Source of the DNA: Castellaniella sp047971665
GTDB lineage: Bacteria; Pseudomonadota; Gammaproteobacteria; Burkholderiales; Burkholderiaceae_B
NCBI RefSeq assembly: GCF_047971665.1
Contig: NZ_JBKEAA010000027.1
Span: forward strand, 1-64,000
Reading direction: 5' to 3'
Length of the DNA stretch: 64,000 nt
Position numbers and translations under genes: made by a program. The notes under the pieces are model-generated. The model was not told the DNA's origin. It ran no database searches and saw only the letters and a program-made list of their open reading frames with translations. Of this stretch, positions 43,609-52,301 are shown piece by piece; position 1 is the stretch's first letter; each line of letters starts with the position of its first letter.

Positions 43609-44619
43609 CTAGACCTCGACCCAGCAGCCGTGCCCGGGATCGATGGCGGGGCGTACCCGGTCGCCTTCCTGGTGCGCGGACGTCGCGTGCTGTTCGACCC
43701 GCAGATCCAGGTCCCCCCAGCGCAGCGTCATGCGGCACAGGTTGCCCAGAAAGGTCACGGAGCTGACCGTGGCCGGCCCGTCGGCGTCCGCCGTGAGCTG
43801 GATGTGCTCTGGCCGCACGCACAGCAGCCATTGCGATTCGTTTCGGGGTGGCGGGCGCGTGTCCAGCACCTCGGGGGCGTGCTGCCGCGCCCAGTTGGCC
43901 GACAGCAGGTTGCTCAGGCCAATGAAATCCGCCACGAAGCGGGTCCTGGGTTCGTGATAGAGCGCCTGGGGCGAGCCCACCTGTTCGATGGCGCCGTTGT
44001 TCATGCAGACGATGGTGTCGGCCAGCATCAGGGCTTCTTCCTGGTCGTGCGTCACCATAATGGTCGGAATCTTGAGGCGGCGCTGGACCTCGCGGATCTC
44101 GTGGCGCATTTCATTGCGCACCCGCGCATCCAGGGCGGACAGCGGCTCGTCGAGCAGGATCAGGCGAGGATTGACGGCCAGCGCGCGGGCCAGGGCCACA
44201 CGCTGCTGCTGTCCGCCCGAGAGCTGCCAGGGAAAGCGTTCGGCCATGTCGGGGATGCGGATCAGCTTGAGCAGCTCGTCGACGCGCTCGGCGATTTTCG
44301 CGGCCGGCTCGCGGCGGATGCGCAGCCCATAGCCGATATTCTCCCGCACGGTCATGTTCGGGAACAGCGAATAGGACTGGAAGACAATGCCGAAATTGCG
44401 GCTGCGCGGCGGCAATTGGCTCAAATCCTGACCCGAGAACCGCAGCTCGCCCGCATCGGCCTGCAGGAGTCCTGCGATGATTCTCAGCAGGGTCGTCTTG
44501 CCGCAGCCGCTGGGGCCGAGCAGACAGACGAAATCGTGCGGGCCGACGCTCAGGTTGATGTCCTTGAGCGCCTGGAAACCGTCGAACGACTTGCGGACGT
44601 GGGAGAGTTCCAGACTCAT
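43609..44619 (-). CDS. ABC transporter ATP-binding protein (aminoethylphosphonate/Fbp type)
   Basis: This 336-residue ATPase has Walker A GPSGCGKTTLLRIIAG near residue 37, GIVFQSYSLFPNMTVRENIGYG, signature QLSGGQQQRVALARAL, Walker B LILLDEPLSALDARVR and switch MVTHDQEEAL. A TOBE-type C-terminal regulatory region follows from about 240 (WLLCVRPEHIQLTADAD). This matches the PotA/FbpC/PhnT group. The start ATG 44619 has GGAGG 6 bases upstream. It is the second gene of the SBP-ATPase-permease-DeoR operon. Confidence 0.92.
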   Translation of the reverse strand: MSLELSHVRKSFDGFQALKDINLSVGPHDFVCLLGPSGCGKTTLLRIIAGLLQADAGELRFSGQDLSQLPPRSRNFGIVFQSYSLFPNMTVRENIGYGLRIRREPAAKIAERVDELLKLIRIPDMAERFPWQLSGGQQQRVALARALAVNPRLILLDEPLSALDARVRNEMRHEIREVQRRLKIPTIMVTHDQEEALMLADTIVCMNNGAIEQVGSPQALYHEPRTRFVADFIGLSNLLSANWARQHAPEVLDTRPPPRNESQWLLCVRPEHIQLTADADGPATVSSVTFLGNLCRMTLRWGDLDLRVEQHATSAHQEGDRVRPAIDPGHGCWVEV

Positions 44620-44704
44620 GCAGCCTCCGGATGCGGCGGGCGGGAGGACCGGCCGCCGGTGAGGCGGCACGGTACGGTGAGGAGCGGGCCCCTTTGAAGA
44701 AGTG

Positions 44705-45724
44705 TCAGCGGGCGGTGACCTGCTGCCAGGTCTTGAGTGTTTCCGCGCGGCTGGCTGCCGATTTCTCGAAGTCGATCGGGAACAGGATCTTGCCCACGTC
44801 CTTCGGAAGACCGGCCTTCATCAGTTGCCCGGAAGGCTCGACGCCCGGAATGGTGACGATCTCTTTGTATTTTTTGTAGAGGGAGGCGGCCTCGGAGGAG
44901 AGCGTCCAGTCAAGGAAACGCTTGGCGTCATCCGGATTCTGTGTGCTCGACAGAATGCCGGAAGCCTCCAGCTCGTAGCCTTCCCAGTCGGACGGAATCA
45001 CCATCTTGACCGGGAAGCCAGCCTCGATGGATTGCATGGCGGGGAAGGCGAAAGAGATCCCGATGGCGTATTCGCCCGTGCGCGCCATCTTGCAGGGCTT
45101 GGAGCCTGAACTGGTGTATTGGGCGATGTTGACGTTCAGGCGCTTGAGCAGATCCCAGCCCTTGTCCTGGCCCAGGCCTTGCAGGATCGCGGCGATCTGC
45201 AGCCAGCCCGTGCCCGAGGCGGCCGGGTTGGGCATCACCAGCTCACCCTTGTAGACCGGTTTGGTCAGGTCTTCCCAGGAGGTTGGCATGGGCAGGTTCT
45301 TGGACTTGAGCCGATCGGTATTGACGCAGAACGCCGCCATGTAGCCGGTGGCCGCGAACCAGGTACCGTCCTTGCCGCGGTAGATCGGCGCCAGCTGCTT
45401 GGCCGCGGCGGGCTCGTATTTCATCAGGGTGTCGTGGATGCGGGGGTCGAGCATGTTGGTGACGGCAAACCCCCAGATCAGGTCGGTGCGTGGGTTCTTG
45501 GCCTCGGCCAGCAGCCGGGCTGCGAGGTCGCCGGTCGACAGGCGCAGGACGTGGAATTCGACATCGGGCATGGCGGTCTTGGCGGCCGCCATGTATTCGG
45601 TGATCTCGTCGTCCTCCAGGGCGGTGTAGATGGTCAGGGGTTTGGCCTGTGCGGTTGCATGGATCAGGCCGGCGCCGGCGAGCGCAAGTGCTGCCGCCAG
45701 GACCTTTTGTGTGAAATGTTGCAT
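44705..45724 (-). CDS. Periplasmic binding protein (aminoethylphosphonate / sugar-phosphate type)
   Basis: This 339-residue binding protein has a signal peptide (MQHFTQKVLAAALALAGAGL to AQA). The mature part begins KPLTIYTALEDDEITEYM and contains VMPNPAASGTGWLQIAAIL and NIAQYTSSGSKPCKMARTGEYAIGIS. These segments characterise the family containing PhnS2-type aminoethylphosphonate binders and AfuA-type sugar-phosphate binders. Not obviously an iron binder: the two adjacent Tyr ligands of FbpA were not seen. It heads the importer operon and is divergent from a phosphatase gene. Confidence 0.85.
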   Translation of the reverse strand: MQHFTQKVLAAALALAGAGLIHATAQAKPLTIYTALEDDEITEYMAAAKTAMPDVEFHVLRLSTGDLAARLLAEAKNPRTDLIWGFAVTNMLDPRIHDTLMKYEPAAAKQLAPIYRGKDGTWFAATGYMAAFCVNTDRLKSKNLPMPTSWEDLTKPVYKGELVMPNPAASGTGWLQIAAILQGLGQDKGWDLLKRLNVNIAQYTSSGSKPCKMARTGEYAIGISFAFPAMQSIEAGFPVKMVIPSDWEGYELEASGILSSTQNPDDAKRFLDWTLSSEAASLYKKYKEIVTIPGVEPSGQLMKAGLPKDVGKILFPIDFEKSAASRAETLKTWQQVTAR

Positions 45725-45929
45725 GCGTGTCTCCTGCTGTCTTAGGGAAGTCGGTCTGATGCCGAATCAATGGTTCTGCAGCAGCTGCAGGGATTGACGC
45801 GGGGCGGTCGTATCGATGAACCGGGGCGTCTCCAGTTGCTATTTTGTGGAAATTTGCATAAATATGCAAGAGCCCTCAGAATACTTCCATCAGGCTCGGA
45901 CCCTCAGTCAACCATCACGGGAGCGCGCG

Positions 45930-46730
45930 ATGTCGATTCCACAAACCGTACCGGCATGGACCGACGAGGTCCTCGATTTCGCTCAGGATCTGGTCGGTCA
46001 GGCGCGTTCGATCTCCTTGCGGTGGTTCCGCCACCGGCCGCCGGTCGAGACCAAGGCCGATGCCAGTCCTGTGACCGTGGCCGATCGCGGGGTCGAGGAA
46101 TTCCTGCGCGCGGAAATCAGCCGCCGTTACCCGGATCATGGTCTGCTCGGCGAGGAATTCGGCGTCCAGGCGGGCGAGGCATCCGTCGTCTGGTCGATCG
46201 ATCCGATCGATGGCACCCGCAGTTTCATTACCGGCAATCCGCTGTGGGGCTGCCTGCTGGCGGTGCTGCATGAACAGCGTCCCCTGTTCGGCATCATCGA
46301 CATTCCGTGCACGGGAGAGCGCTGGGTGGGTGTGCGCGGCCGCGGCAGTTGGCTCAACGGCGAGCGGTGCCGCACGCGCGAGGGGGGCCGCCTGGAGGAC
46401 GCCATCCTCCAGGCCACATCGCCCGACCTTTTCGTGGGGGAGGACGCCCGCGCGTTCGAGCGCCTGGGCGCGGCTGTCCATCTGCGCCGCTTCGGCGGCG
46501 ATTGTTACGCCTATGCCCTGCTGGCCAGCGGCATGATCGATCTGGTGGCCGAGGCTGGCCTGATGCCCTACGACTACCTGGCGCTGGCGCCCGTCATCGA
46601 AGAGGCGGGCGGCGTCATCACGGATTGGCACGGCCGGGCCCTGAGCGCGCGTTCCGATGGCCGGGTGCTGGCGGCGGCCAATGCCGGTCTGCACCGGCAG
46701 GCGCTGGAAATCCTGGCCGCGCAGGCCTGA
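45930..46730 (+). CDS. Inositol-monophosphatase-family phosphatase (HisN-like)
   Basis: This 266-residue Mg-dependent phosphatase has the family motifs: ADASPVTVADRGVEE, GEEFG near residue 72, the metal motif WSIDPIDGTRSFITG near 90, and GGDCYAYALLASGMIDLVAEAGLMPYDYLALAP, which is closest to long-form histidinol-phosphate phosphatases. The start ATG 45930 has GGGAG upstream; in-frame ATGs at 45816 and 45864 would add residues across the promoter region. The gene is divergent from the ABC binding-protein gene 205 bases away, so it may dephosphorylate what that transporter imports. Histidinol phosphate is the alternative substrate. Confidence 0.87.
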   Translation: MSIPQTVPAWTDEVLDFAQDLVGQARSISLRWFRHRPPVETKADASPVTVADRGVEEFLRAEISRRYPDHGLLGEEFGVQAGEASVVWSIDPIDGTRSFITGNPLWGCLLAVLHEQRPLFGIIDIPCTGERWVGVRGRGSWLNGERCRTREGGRLEDAILQATSPDLFVGEDARAFERLGAAVHLRRFGGDCYAYALLASGMIDLVAEAGLMPYDYLALAPVIEEAGGVITDWHGRALSARSDGRVLAAANAGLHRQALEILAAQA

Positions 46731-46758
46731 CTGTGGTGATGCCGGCCGCGCGGGCCGG

Positions 46759-48219
46759 TCAGTGGATTTCCACACCGGGGCGCAACCGCCGGAACGTCAG
46801 GTCGCGCAGGTCGGCGGTATTGGCGCCGGGGGCCTTGATCATCAGGATGTCATCGGCCAGCGCCGCGAAGTCCGCCCGGAAATGAACCGAGCTTTTCAGG
46901 ACCAGGACCCGGTAATGCCGGGGATCGGCACCCAGATGGTGGAACATCGCCTGATCAGCGGCCTGCTGCTTGCGGCTCGAGATCAGGACCTCCACGCCGT
47001 CGCGGCGCACCCGCGCCATGAGACCCAGATCCATGCGGCAGCCTTTGTAGAACGGGCCGGTGCCGACGAACCGTCCGTCGCCCAGGGCCAGGATGTCGAA
47101 GGGGCCCGTGGCCGGTTCGTCCCCTGGATAGCCGCGTCCCCCCAGCGGCAGGTCGATGCGCGCGCCCACACCCTGCTCATGGGCGGCCCGGGCAAAAGCC
47201 GCATCGCACAGGACGGCCACGCAGGCCGGGCCGGCGCTCCGGTCCAGCAGTGCGCGCAGCAGACCGGTGGTATCGCCGGATCCGCCTCCGCCCGGGTTGT
47301 CCTGGGTATCTGCGAGGATGACGCATCCGGATGCGCGGTCCGTGAGGGCATCCAGGGCCTCGTCAGGCGCGTACAGGCGGCCGCTGAACGAAGTCCGCCG
47401 GGCCTCGACCGCCCGGGCCAGTGTCTGGACCGCGTGGGTCGCCCGCGCGGGGACGCGGGCGTAGGCCAGGATGCTGGGGCCGGATTCTGGCGTATCCGAC
47501 AGGGGAAAACCGGGGATGAACTGCACTTCCGGACAGTCGGCGGTTTCGAGCGCGCGGGCCTCGGCCATCAGGGCGCTGGCGGGGGCGTCGCCCAGGGTGC
47601 TCTGCCAGGGCATCGACACCAGAAAATCCAGTTTGCGCCAGTCGGCAAAAAAGGACTCGCCCGCCAGCAGGCGCTGCATCATCCGCGCCGCCCGGACCCC
47701 GGTGTCGGCCATGTCCACATGGGGATAGCTGTGATAGGCGACCATGGCCTGGGTCAGATCCACCATGACCCGGGTGACGATGGCGTGGAAATCCAGCGCG
47801 GCGACGTAGGGCAGCGCCGGGCCGGTGATCGCCCGCAGGCGGCGCAGCAGCTCCCCCTCGGCGTCGTCCAGGCGCTGGGTGACCATCGAGCCGTGCAGGT
47901 CCAGGAACAGGCCGTCCAGCGGCTGGTCCCTGAGGTGCGTCTCGATGCGGGCGACGATGGTCTCGAAAGCCGCGTCGGCGACCGGGCCGGAGGGGTTCGC
48001 GGAGCACCAGAGCAGCGGGACGATCTCGTGGCCCGCGCTGTGCATGGCGGAGATGAAACCGCTGATGGCCAGGTTCATGTCCCGTGTCGCTTCGAGGATC
48101 GCCTCTCCCTCGGTCAGGCCCGGCCAGGCATCGGCTTCTTCGAATCGATCCAGTCCCGTGACGTCCGGGGCGAAGGTATTGGTTTCGTGCAGAAACCCGA
48201 GGACGCCGATCCGGGCCAT
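46759..48219 (-). CDS. M81-family metallopeptidase (MlrC-like)
   Basis: This 486-residue protein matches the M81/MlrC family: ARIGVLGFLHETNTFAP at the N-terminus, FLDLHGSMVTQRLDDAEGE near 110, VAALDFHAIVT near 150, AYHSYPHVDMADTG near 172 with Zn-type Asp and His, and in the C-terminal MlrC domain ILADTQDNPGGGGSGDTTGL. MlrC cleaves linearised microcystin peptides. Substrates of other family members are mostly unknown. It is the last gene of the operon; here it could hydrolyse a gamma-glutamyl amide. The start ATG 48219 is 2 bases after the ADH stop; a GTG at 48225 overlapping it is an alternative. Confidence 0.88.
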   Translation of the reverse strand: MARIGVLGFLHETNTFAPDVTGLDRFEEADAWPGLTEGEAILEATRDMNLAISGFISAMHSAGHEIVPLLWCSANPSGPVADAAFETIVARIETHLRDQPLDGLFLDLHGSMVTQRLDDAEGELLRRLRAITGPALPYVAALDFHAIVTRVMVDLTQAMVAYHSYPHVDMADTGVRAARMMQRLLAGESFFADWRKLDFLVSMPWQSTLGDAPASALMAEARALETADCPEVQFIPGFPLSDTPESGPSILAYARVPARATHAVQTLARAVEARRTSFSGRLYAPDEALDALTDRASGCVILADTQDNPGGGGSGDTTGLLRALLDRSAGPACVAVLCDAAFARAAHEQGVGARIDLPLGGRGYPGDEPATGPFDILALGDGRFVGTGPFYKGCRMDLGLMARVRRDGVEVLISSRKQQAADQAMFHHLGADPRHYRVLVLKSSVHFRADFAALADDILMIKAPGANTADLRDLTFRRLRPGVEIH

Positions 48220-48221
48220 GA

Positions 48222-49397
48222 TCACAGCGTCCCATCGATCGCGTTGCGCAGGATCCGGTCGTATTCCTCAGGCGTGAAGGGGATCGGGTTGGTGGCGGCC
48301 GAGGCGTCCTGCACGGCCAGCGCGCCGATGGTTCCCACGGCGTCGCCGGGGATGCCGATGGCTGCCAGGGCATGCGGGATGCCGATGGATTCGCGCAGCG
48401 CCAGCACCCAGTCCAGGACGGCACCGAAGCCGGGACGGGGCAGGTCCAGATAGCGCGCCAGGCGCGTCATCGTGTCGGAGACCACAGATTCATTGGCCTT
48501 CAGCACATAGGGCATGAGGATGGCGTTGAGCATGCCGTGATGCGCGTCATAGCGCGCGCCCAGCGGGTGGGCCAGGGCATGCATCGCGCCCAGGCCCTTC
48601 TGGAACGCCGTGGCGCCCATGCTGGAGGCGACCAGCATCTGGTGGCGCGCCTCCAGATCCTGGCCATCCTCGACGGCGCGGCGCAGGTACTGGTGCACCA
48701 GCCGGCTGCCTTCCATACCGATGCCGGTGGCCATGGGATGGTACACGGGCGAGCACAGGGCCTCGAGGTTGTGCGACAGGGCGTCCATGCCGGTCGCCGC
48801 TGTCAGACGGGCAGGCAGGGCCGTGGTCAGTTCGGCGTCCAGGATCACCAGCGCGGGCAGCATGCGGGCGTGGAAGATGATGCGCTTGATGTGGGCCGCC
48901 TCGTCGGTGATGACCGAGGCGCGGCCGACTTCGGAGCCGGTACCGGCCGTGGTCGGCACCGCGATGACCGGCGCCATGCCCTGAACGTTGACGCGCAGGT
49001 AGTTGTCGCCGATGTCCTCGAAGTCCCAGAGCGGGCGGGTCTGGCCGACCATCAGGGCGATGGCCTTGGCCGCGTCCAGCGCCGAGCCGCCGCCAAAGGC
49101 GATCACGCCATCATGGCGGCCCGTGTGAAAGGCCGCAACGCCGTCCTCGACATTGTGGCCCGTCGGGTTGCCCTTGATGGCGGAAAACAGGCCGCAGTCC
49201 AGGCCATCGTCCCGGCAGGCCTGGACTGCGCCGGTGACGATGGGCAGCGCGGCCAGCCCGGGATCGGTCACCAGGAGGGGGCGGTGCATGTCCAGGGCGC
49301 GGCAATGCTGCGGCAGCTCGCGGATGCGTCCGGCGCCCGCTTTGACGGCGGTCGGGTAGTTCCAGTTGGCGGCAGGGGGCGTGTTCGGTGCGTTCAT
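48222..49397 (-). CDS. Iron-containing alcohol dehydrogenase
   Basis: This 391-residue group III alcohol dehydrogenase has the NAD-binding GGGSALDAAKAIAL near residue 99, PVIAVPTTAGTGSEVGRASVI near 143, LPARLTAATGMDALSHNLEA with Fe-ligand Asp and His near 195, and ALAHPLGARYDAHHGMLNAIL with further His ligands near 265. It oxidises a primary alcohol or reduces an aldehyde. It follows the aldehyde dehydrogenase gene by 11 bases, suggesting sequential alcohol-to-acid oxidation. Confidence 0.93.
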   Translation of the reverse strand: MNAPNTPPAANWNYPTAVKAGAGRIRELPQHCRALDMHRPLLVTDPGLAALPIVTGAVQACRDDGLDCGLFSAIKGNPTGHNVEDGVAAFHTGRHDGVIAFGGGSALDAAKAIALMVGQTRPLWDFEDIGDNYLRVNVQGMAPVIAVPTTAGTGSEVGRASVITDEAAHIKRIIFHARMLPALVILDAELTTALPARLTAATGMDALSHNLEALCSPVYHPMATGIGMEGSRLVHQYLRRAVEDGQDLEARHQMLVASSMGATAFQKGLGAMHALAHPLGARYDAHHGMLNAILMPYVLKANESVVSDTMTRLARYLDLPRPGFGAVLDWVLALRESIGIPHALAAIGIPGDAVGTIGALAVQDASAATNPIPFTPEEYDRILRNAIDGTL

Positions 49398-49408
49398 GAT
49401 GCGGGTTC

Positions 49409-50794
49409 CTACAGAAGACGCAGATGATAGGACTTGACGCGGGTCAGGGCGTGATAGCCCAGGATCGACAGGGAAATGCCGTGGCCCGTGTGTTTGACGC
49501 CGGTCCAGGCCAGGGCCGGGTCCAGATAGTCGCAGCGGTTCATGAAAAACGTTCCGGTCTGGATCTGGCGGCCCAGTTCACGCGCGGTCTGGGTGTCGCG
49601 GGTGAAGACCGAGGCGGTCAGACCGTAGCGGGAGTCGTTCATGAGCGAGACGGCCTGTTCATCGGAGGTCACGGGCATGATGCCGACGACGGGGCCGAAG
49701 CATTCGTCATTCATGACGGGCATGGTGTGGTCGACACCGGTCAGGATGCAGGGCGCCAGATAGGTGCCGGCGTTCCCGGCCTTGGGAAAACGGGCGGGAT
49801 CGACGCAGTTGCGCGCGCCCATGCGGACGGATTCGGCGATCACGGCGCGGATTTCGTCGGCGGCCCGGGCGCGCACGATCGGCCCCAGGTTGGTTTCCGG
49901 ATCCAGGGGGTCGCCCAGGCGATACTGTTCGGTCAACGCGACGGCGCGGTCCACGAATTCCTGGTAGTGCGACTGATGAACATAGATACGCTGGATGCCG
50001 CAGCAGGACTGTCCGGAATTGAAGAACGCGCCGTCCACCAGGGTGTCCACCGCCTGGCCCAGATCCGCATCGGCGCGCACGTAGGCTGGATCGTTGCCCC
50101 CCAGTTCCAGGCCCCGGCCGATGAACCGTCCGACGGCAGCTTCTTCGATCGCGCCGCCGCCGCGCACCGAGCCGGTGAAGACGACATGATCGATATCGGG
50201 CGACTGAATCAGGGCGCGGATCGTGTCGTGCGTGGCGTGGATGTACTGGAATACGCCCGTGGGCACGCCCGCGTCCGTGAAGGCGGCCACCAGCTGTTCG
50301 GCGCACAGCGGCGTCTGATCCGAATGCTTGAGGATCAACGCGTTGCCGGCGGCCAGGGCGGGCATGATGCTGTTGACCGCGGTCAGCAGGGGGTAGTTCC
50401 AGGGGGCGACGGTCAGGACGACGCCGACTGGCTCGCGCTCGATCGAGCGCTGCAAGGCGTCCTTGGGCGGCAGTTCGATCGGGGCCAGCGCCTGTTCGGC
50501 GACTGAAAGCATGTAGTGGCCGCGTTCGGCGAATCCGCGCAGCTCGCCCGGTGTCTGGCTGATGGGGCGTCCCATCTGGCGTGTGATGGCATCGGCGAAT
50601 GCGTCCGTGCGCGACGACACGGTGTCGATGGCGGTTTCCAGGCAGGCGATCCGGTCGTTCAGCGGACGTTGCGCCCATTCGCGCTGGGCCTGCCGCGCGG
50701 CGCGGACGATGCGTTCCGCGTCAGCCTGGCTGGCATGGGGGCGGCGCAGGAGTTCCTGGCCGTTGATGGGGCTGAGGGTGATGAGTTCGCTCAT
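49409..50794 (-). CDS. NAD(P)-dependent aldehyde dehydrogenase
   Basis: This 461-residue protein of the ALDH superfamily has VLTVAPWNYPLLTAVNSIMPALAAGNALILK near 130, VFTGSVRGGGAI near 200, the catalytic Glu in LELGGNDPAYV near 232, and the catalytic Cys in NSGQSCCGIQRIYV near 265. It oxidises an aldehyde to its acid. It lies between a GS-like ligase gene (48-base gap) and the alcohol dehydrogenase gene in one operon. In E. coli the related PuuC oxidises gamma-glutamylaminobutyraldehyde. Confidence 0.93.
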   Translation of the reverse strand: MSELITLSPINGQELLRRPHASQADAERIVRAARQAQREWAQRPLNDRIACLETAIDTVSSRTDAFADAITRQMGRPISQTPGELRGFAERGHYMLSVAEQALAPIELPPKDALQRSIEREPVGVVLTVAPWNYPLLTAVNSIMPALAAGNALILKHSDQTPLCAEQLVAAFTDAGVPTGVFQYIHATHDTIRALIQSPDIDHVVFTGSVRGGGAIEEAAVGRFIGRGLELGGNDPAYVRADADLGQAVDTLVDGAFFNSGQSCCGIQRIYVHQSHYQEFVDRAVALTEQYRLGDPLDPETNLGPIVRARAADEIRAVIAESVRMGARNCVDPARFPKAGNAGTYLAPCILTGVDHTMPVMNDECFGPVVGIMPVTSDEQAVSLMNDSRYGLTASVFTRDTQTARELGRQIQTGTFFMNRCDYLDPALAWTGVKHTGHGISLSILGYHALTRVKSYHLRLL

Positions 50795-50842
50795 GAGGGT
50801 TGCTTTCGTGAGTTGCTTTCGGGGGTTGCCTTCGGAGGCGGC

Positions 50843-52225
50843 TCAGATGATTTCGAAATAGCGCTGGAGTTCCCAGTCGGTGACGTATTCGCGGAATTTG
50901 CGCTCCTCCCATTCCCGGGTGGCGGCCATGTGGTCCACGAAGACGGCGCCGAACAGGTCGCGGGCCGCCTGCGACCGGCGCAGGCGCTGGGCGGCGTCCC
51001 AGAGGGTCTGGGGGAACTTGATGTCGTCGGGGAATGTCTGCGTGTAGGCGTTGCCGGAAGTAAAGACCGGTTCGAGTTTCTGTTCGATCCCCAGCAGGCC
51101 CGAGCCCAGGGCGGCCGCCAGCGCAATGTAGGGATTGGCGTCGGCCGAGCCGATGCGCACCTCGATGCGCTGGGACTTCGAGCTGCCCGGGATGACACGC
51201 AGCGCCGTGGTGCGGTTTTCGATGCCCAGGCTGGCCTCCAGCGGCGCCCAATAGCCGGGCACCAGCCGCGTGTAGCTGTTGATGGTCTGCGCGTACATGG
51301 CCATGAAGTCGGGCATGTGGCGCTGCAGGCCGGCGGCGAAATGGCGCTGGACCGGACTCATGGTGTGTTCGGCTTTGGGGGCGTGGAAGACATTCTTGCC
51401 GGTTTCCCGGTCTGTCAGGGACAGGTGGATGTGACCGCTCTGGCCAGAGCAATGGTGTGACCATTTGGCCATGAAGGTCGCCATCAGGCCCTGCTGTTCG
51501 GCGAGGGCCTTGGTGAAGGTCTTGAACAGGAAGGCCTTGTCGGCGGCCTGGCCGGCGCGGTCGACCGCGATGGCGGCTTCGAGCACGCCGGGGCCGGTCT
51601 CGGTATGCAGGCTCTCGATGGGAATGTCCATTCTTTCGCACAGTTCCATCAGCTCCTGGTAGAAGTCGGAGTGGACCGTGCTGCGCAGGACGGAATAGCC
51701 GAAATTGCCCGGTGTCCAGGTCTTCAGGTTGCGGTACTGTTTTTCGCGCACGGAATCCGGCGTCTCGTCGAACATGAAGAACTCGTATTCCAGCGCGGCG
51801 TGGGCGTCGAAACCGAGGTCGGCGGCGCGGTCGATCATGCGATGCAGCAGACGGCGCGGGCAGACGTCGGCCGCGGGGCCGTCCAGTTCAGCGATGAAAA
51901 ACAGCATGTCCTCGCCCTGGGCGTTGCGTTCCAGGGGCAGGCGGCGGCAGGATCGGGGATCGATGCGGACTGCCGCGTCGGGGTAGGCGGTATGCCACCC
52001 CGTGAACGTGGTGTTGTCGTAGAGCTGGTCATTGGAATCCCAGCCCATCACGACATCGCAGAAGGCAAAGCCGTGTTTCAGCGAGCTGATGAACTTGTCC
52101 TTGCGCATGTATTTGCCGCGGATGATGCCATCGATGTCGGACAGCCCCAGCTTGATATGGGTGAGGCTGCTCTGTTCGATCAGGGCGATCGCGTCGTCGA
52201 TGGTCTGAATGGATCGTTCTTGCAT
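50843..52225 (-). CDS. Glutamine-synthetase-like gamma-glutamylamide ligase (PuuA type)
   Basis: This 460-residue protein has the glutamine synthetase fold but the PuuA/IpuC/GlnA4-like sequence style. Metal and substrate motifs are ALEYEFFMF near 143, HTETGPGVLEAAIAVDRA near 205, GQSGHIHLSLTD near 257, SYTRLVPGYWAPLEASLGIENRTTALRV near 317, and EVRIGSADANPYIALAAAL near 355. Such ligases attach glutamate to an amine using ATP. Location in a catabolic operon with a TRAP transporter, ALDH and ADH argues for amine degradation and against general nitrogen assimilation. The amine is not identifiable by sequence alone. Confidence 0.9.
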   Translation of the reverse strand: MQERSIQTIDDAIALIEQSSLTHIKLGLSDIDGIIRGKYMRKDKFISSLKHGFAFCDVVMGWDSNDQLYDNTTFTGWHTAYPDAAVRIDPRSCRRLPLERNAQGEDMLFFIAELDGPAADVCPRRLLHRMIDRAADLGFDAHAALEYEFFMFDETPDSVREKQYRNLKTWTPGNFGYSVLRSTVHSDFYQELMELCERMDIPIESLHTETGPGVLEAAIAVDRAGQAADKAFLFKTFTKALAEQQGLMATFMAKWSHHCSGQSGHIHLSLTDRETGKNVFHAPKAEHTMSPVQRHFAAGLQRHMPDFMAMYAQTINSYTRLVPGYWAPLEASLGIENRTTALRVIPGSSKSQRIEVRIGSADANPYIALAAALGSGLLGIEQKLEPVFTSGNAYTQTFPDDIKFPQTLWDAAQRLRRSQAARDLFGAVFVDHMAATREWEERKFREYVTDWELQRYFEII

Positions 52226-52301
52226 GATGCACCTATGGACGCAGGATTGAGTTGGAGCGGGCCGGATCGGTCAGGTCCGGCCCGTTGCCGACGGACCGGG
52301 A

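Noticed and set aside
41902..45724. The ABC system considered as a ferric iron (FbpABC) importer
   Set aside because: The binding protein has MPNPAASGTG and SGSKPC segments of the aminoethylphosphonate/sugar-phosphate group, I do not see the paired Tyr iron ligands, and its regulator and phosphatase neighbours do not fit iron uptake.
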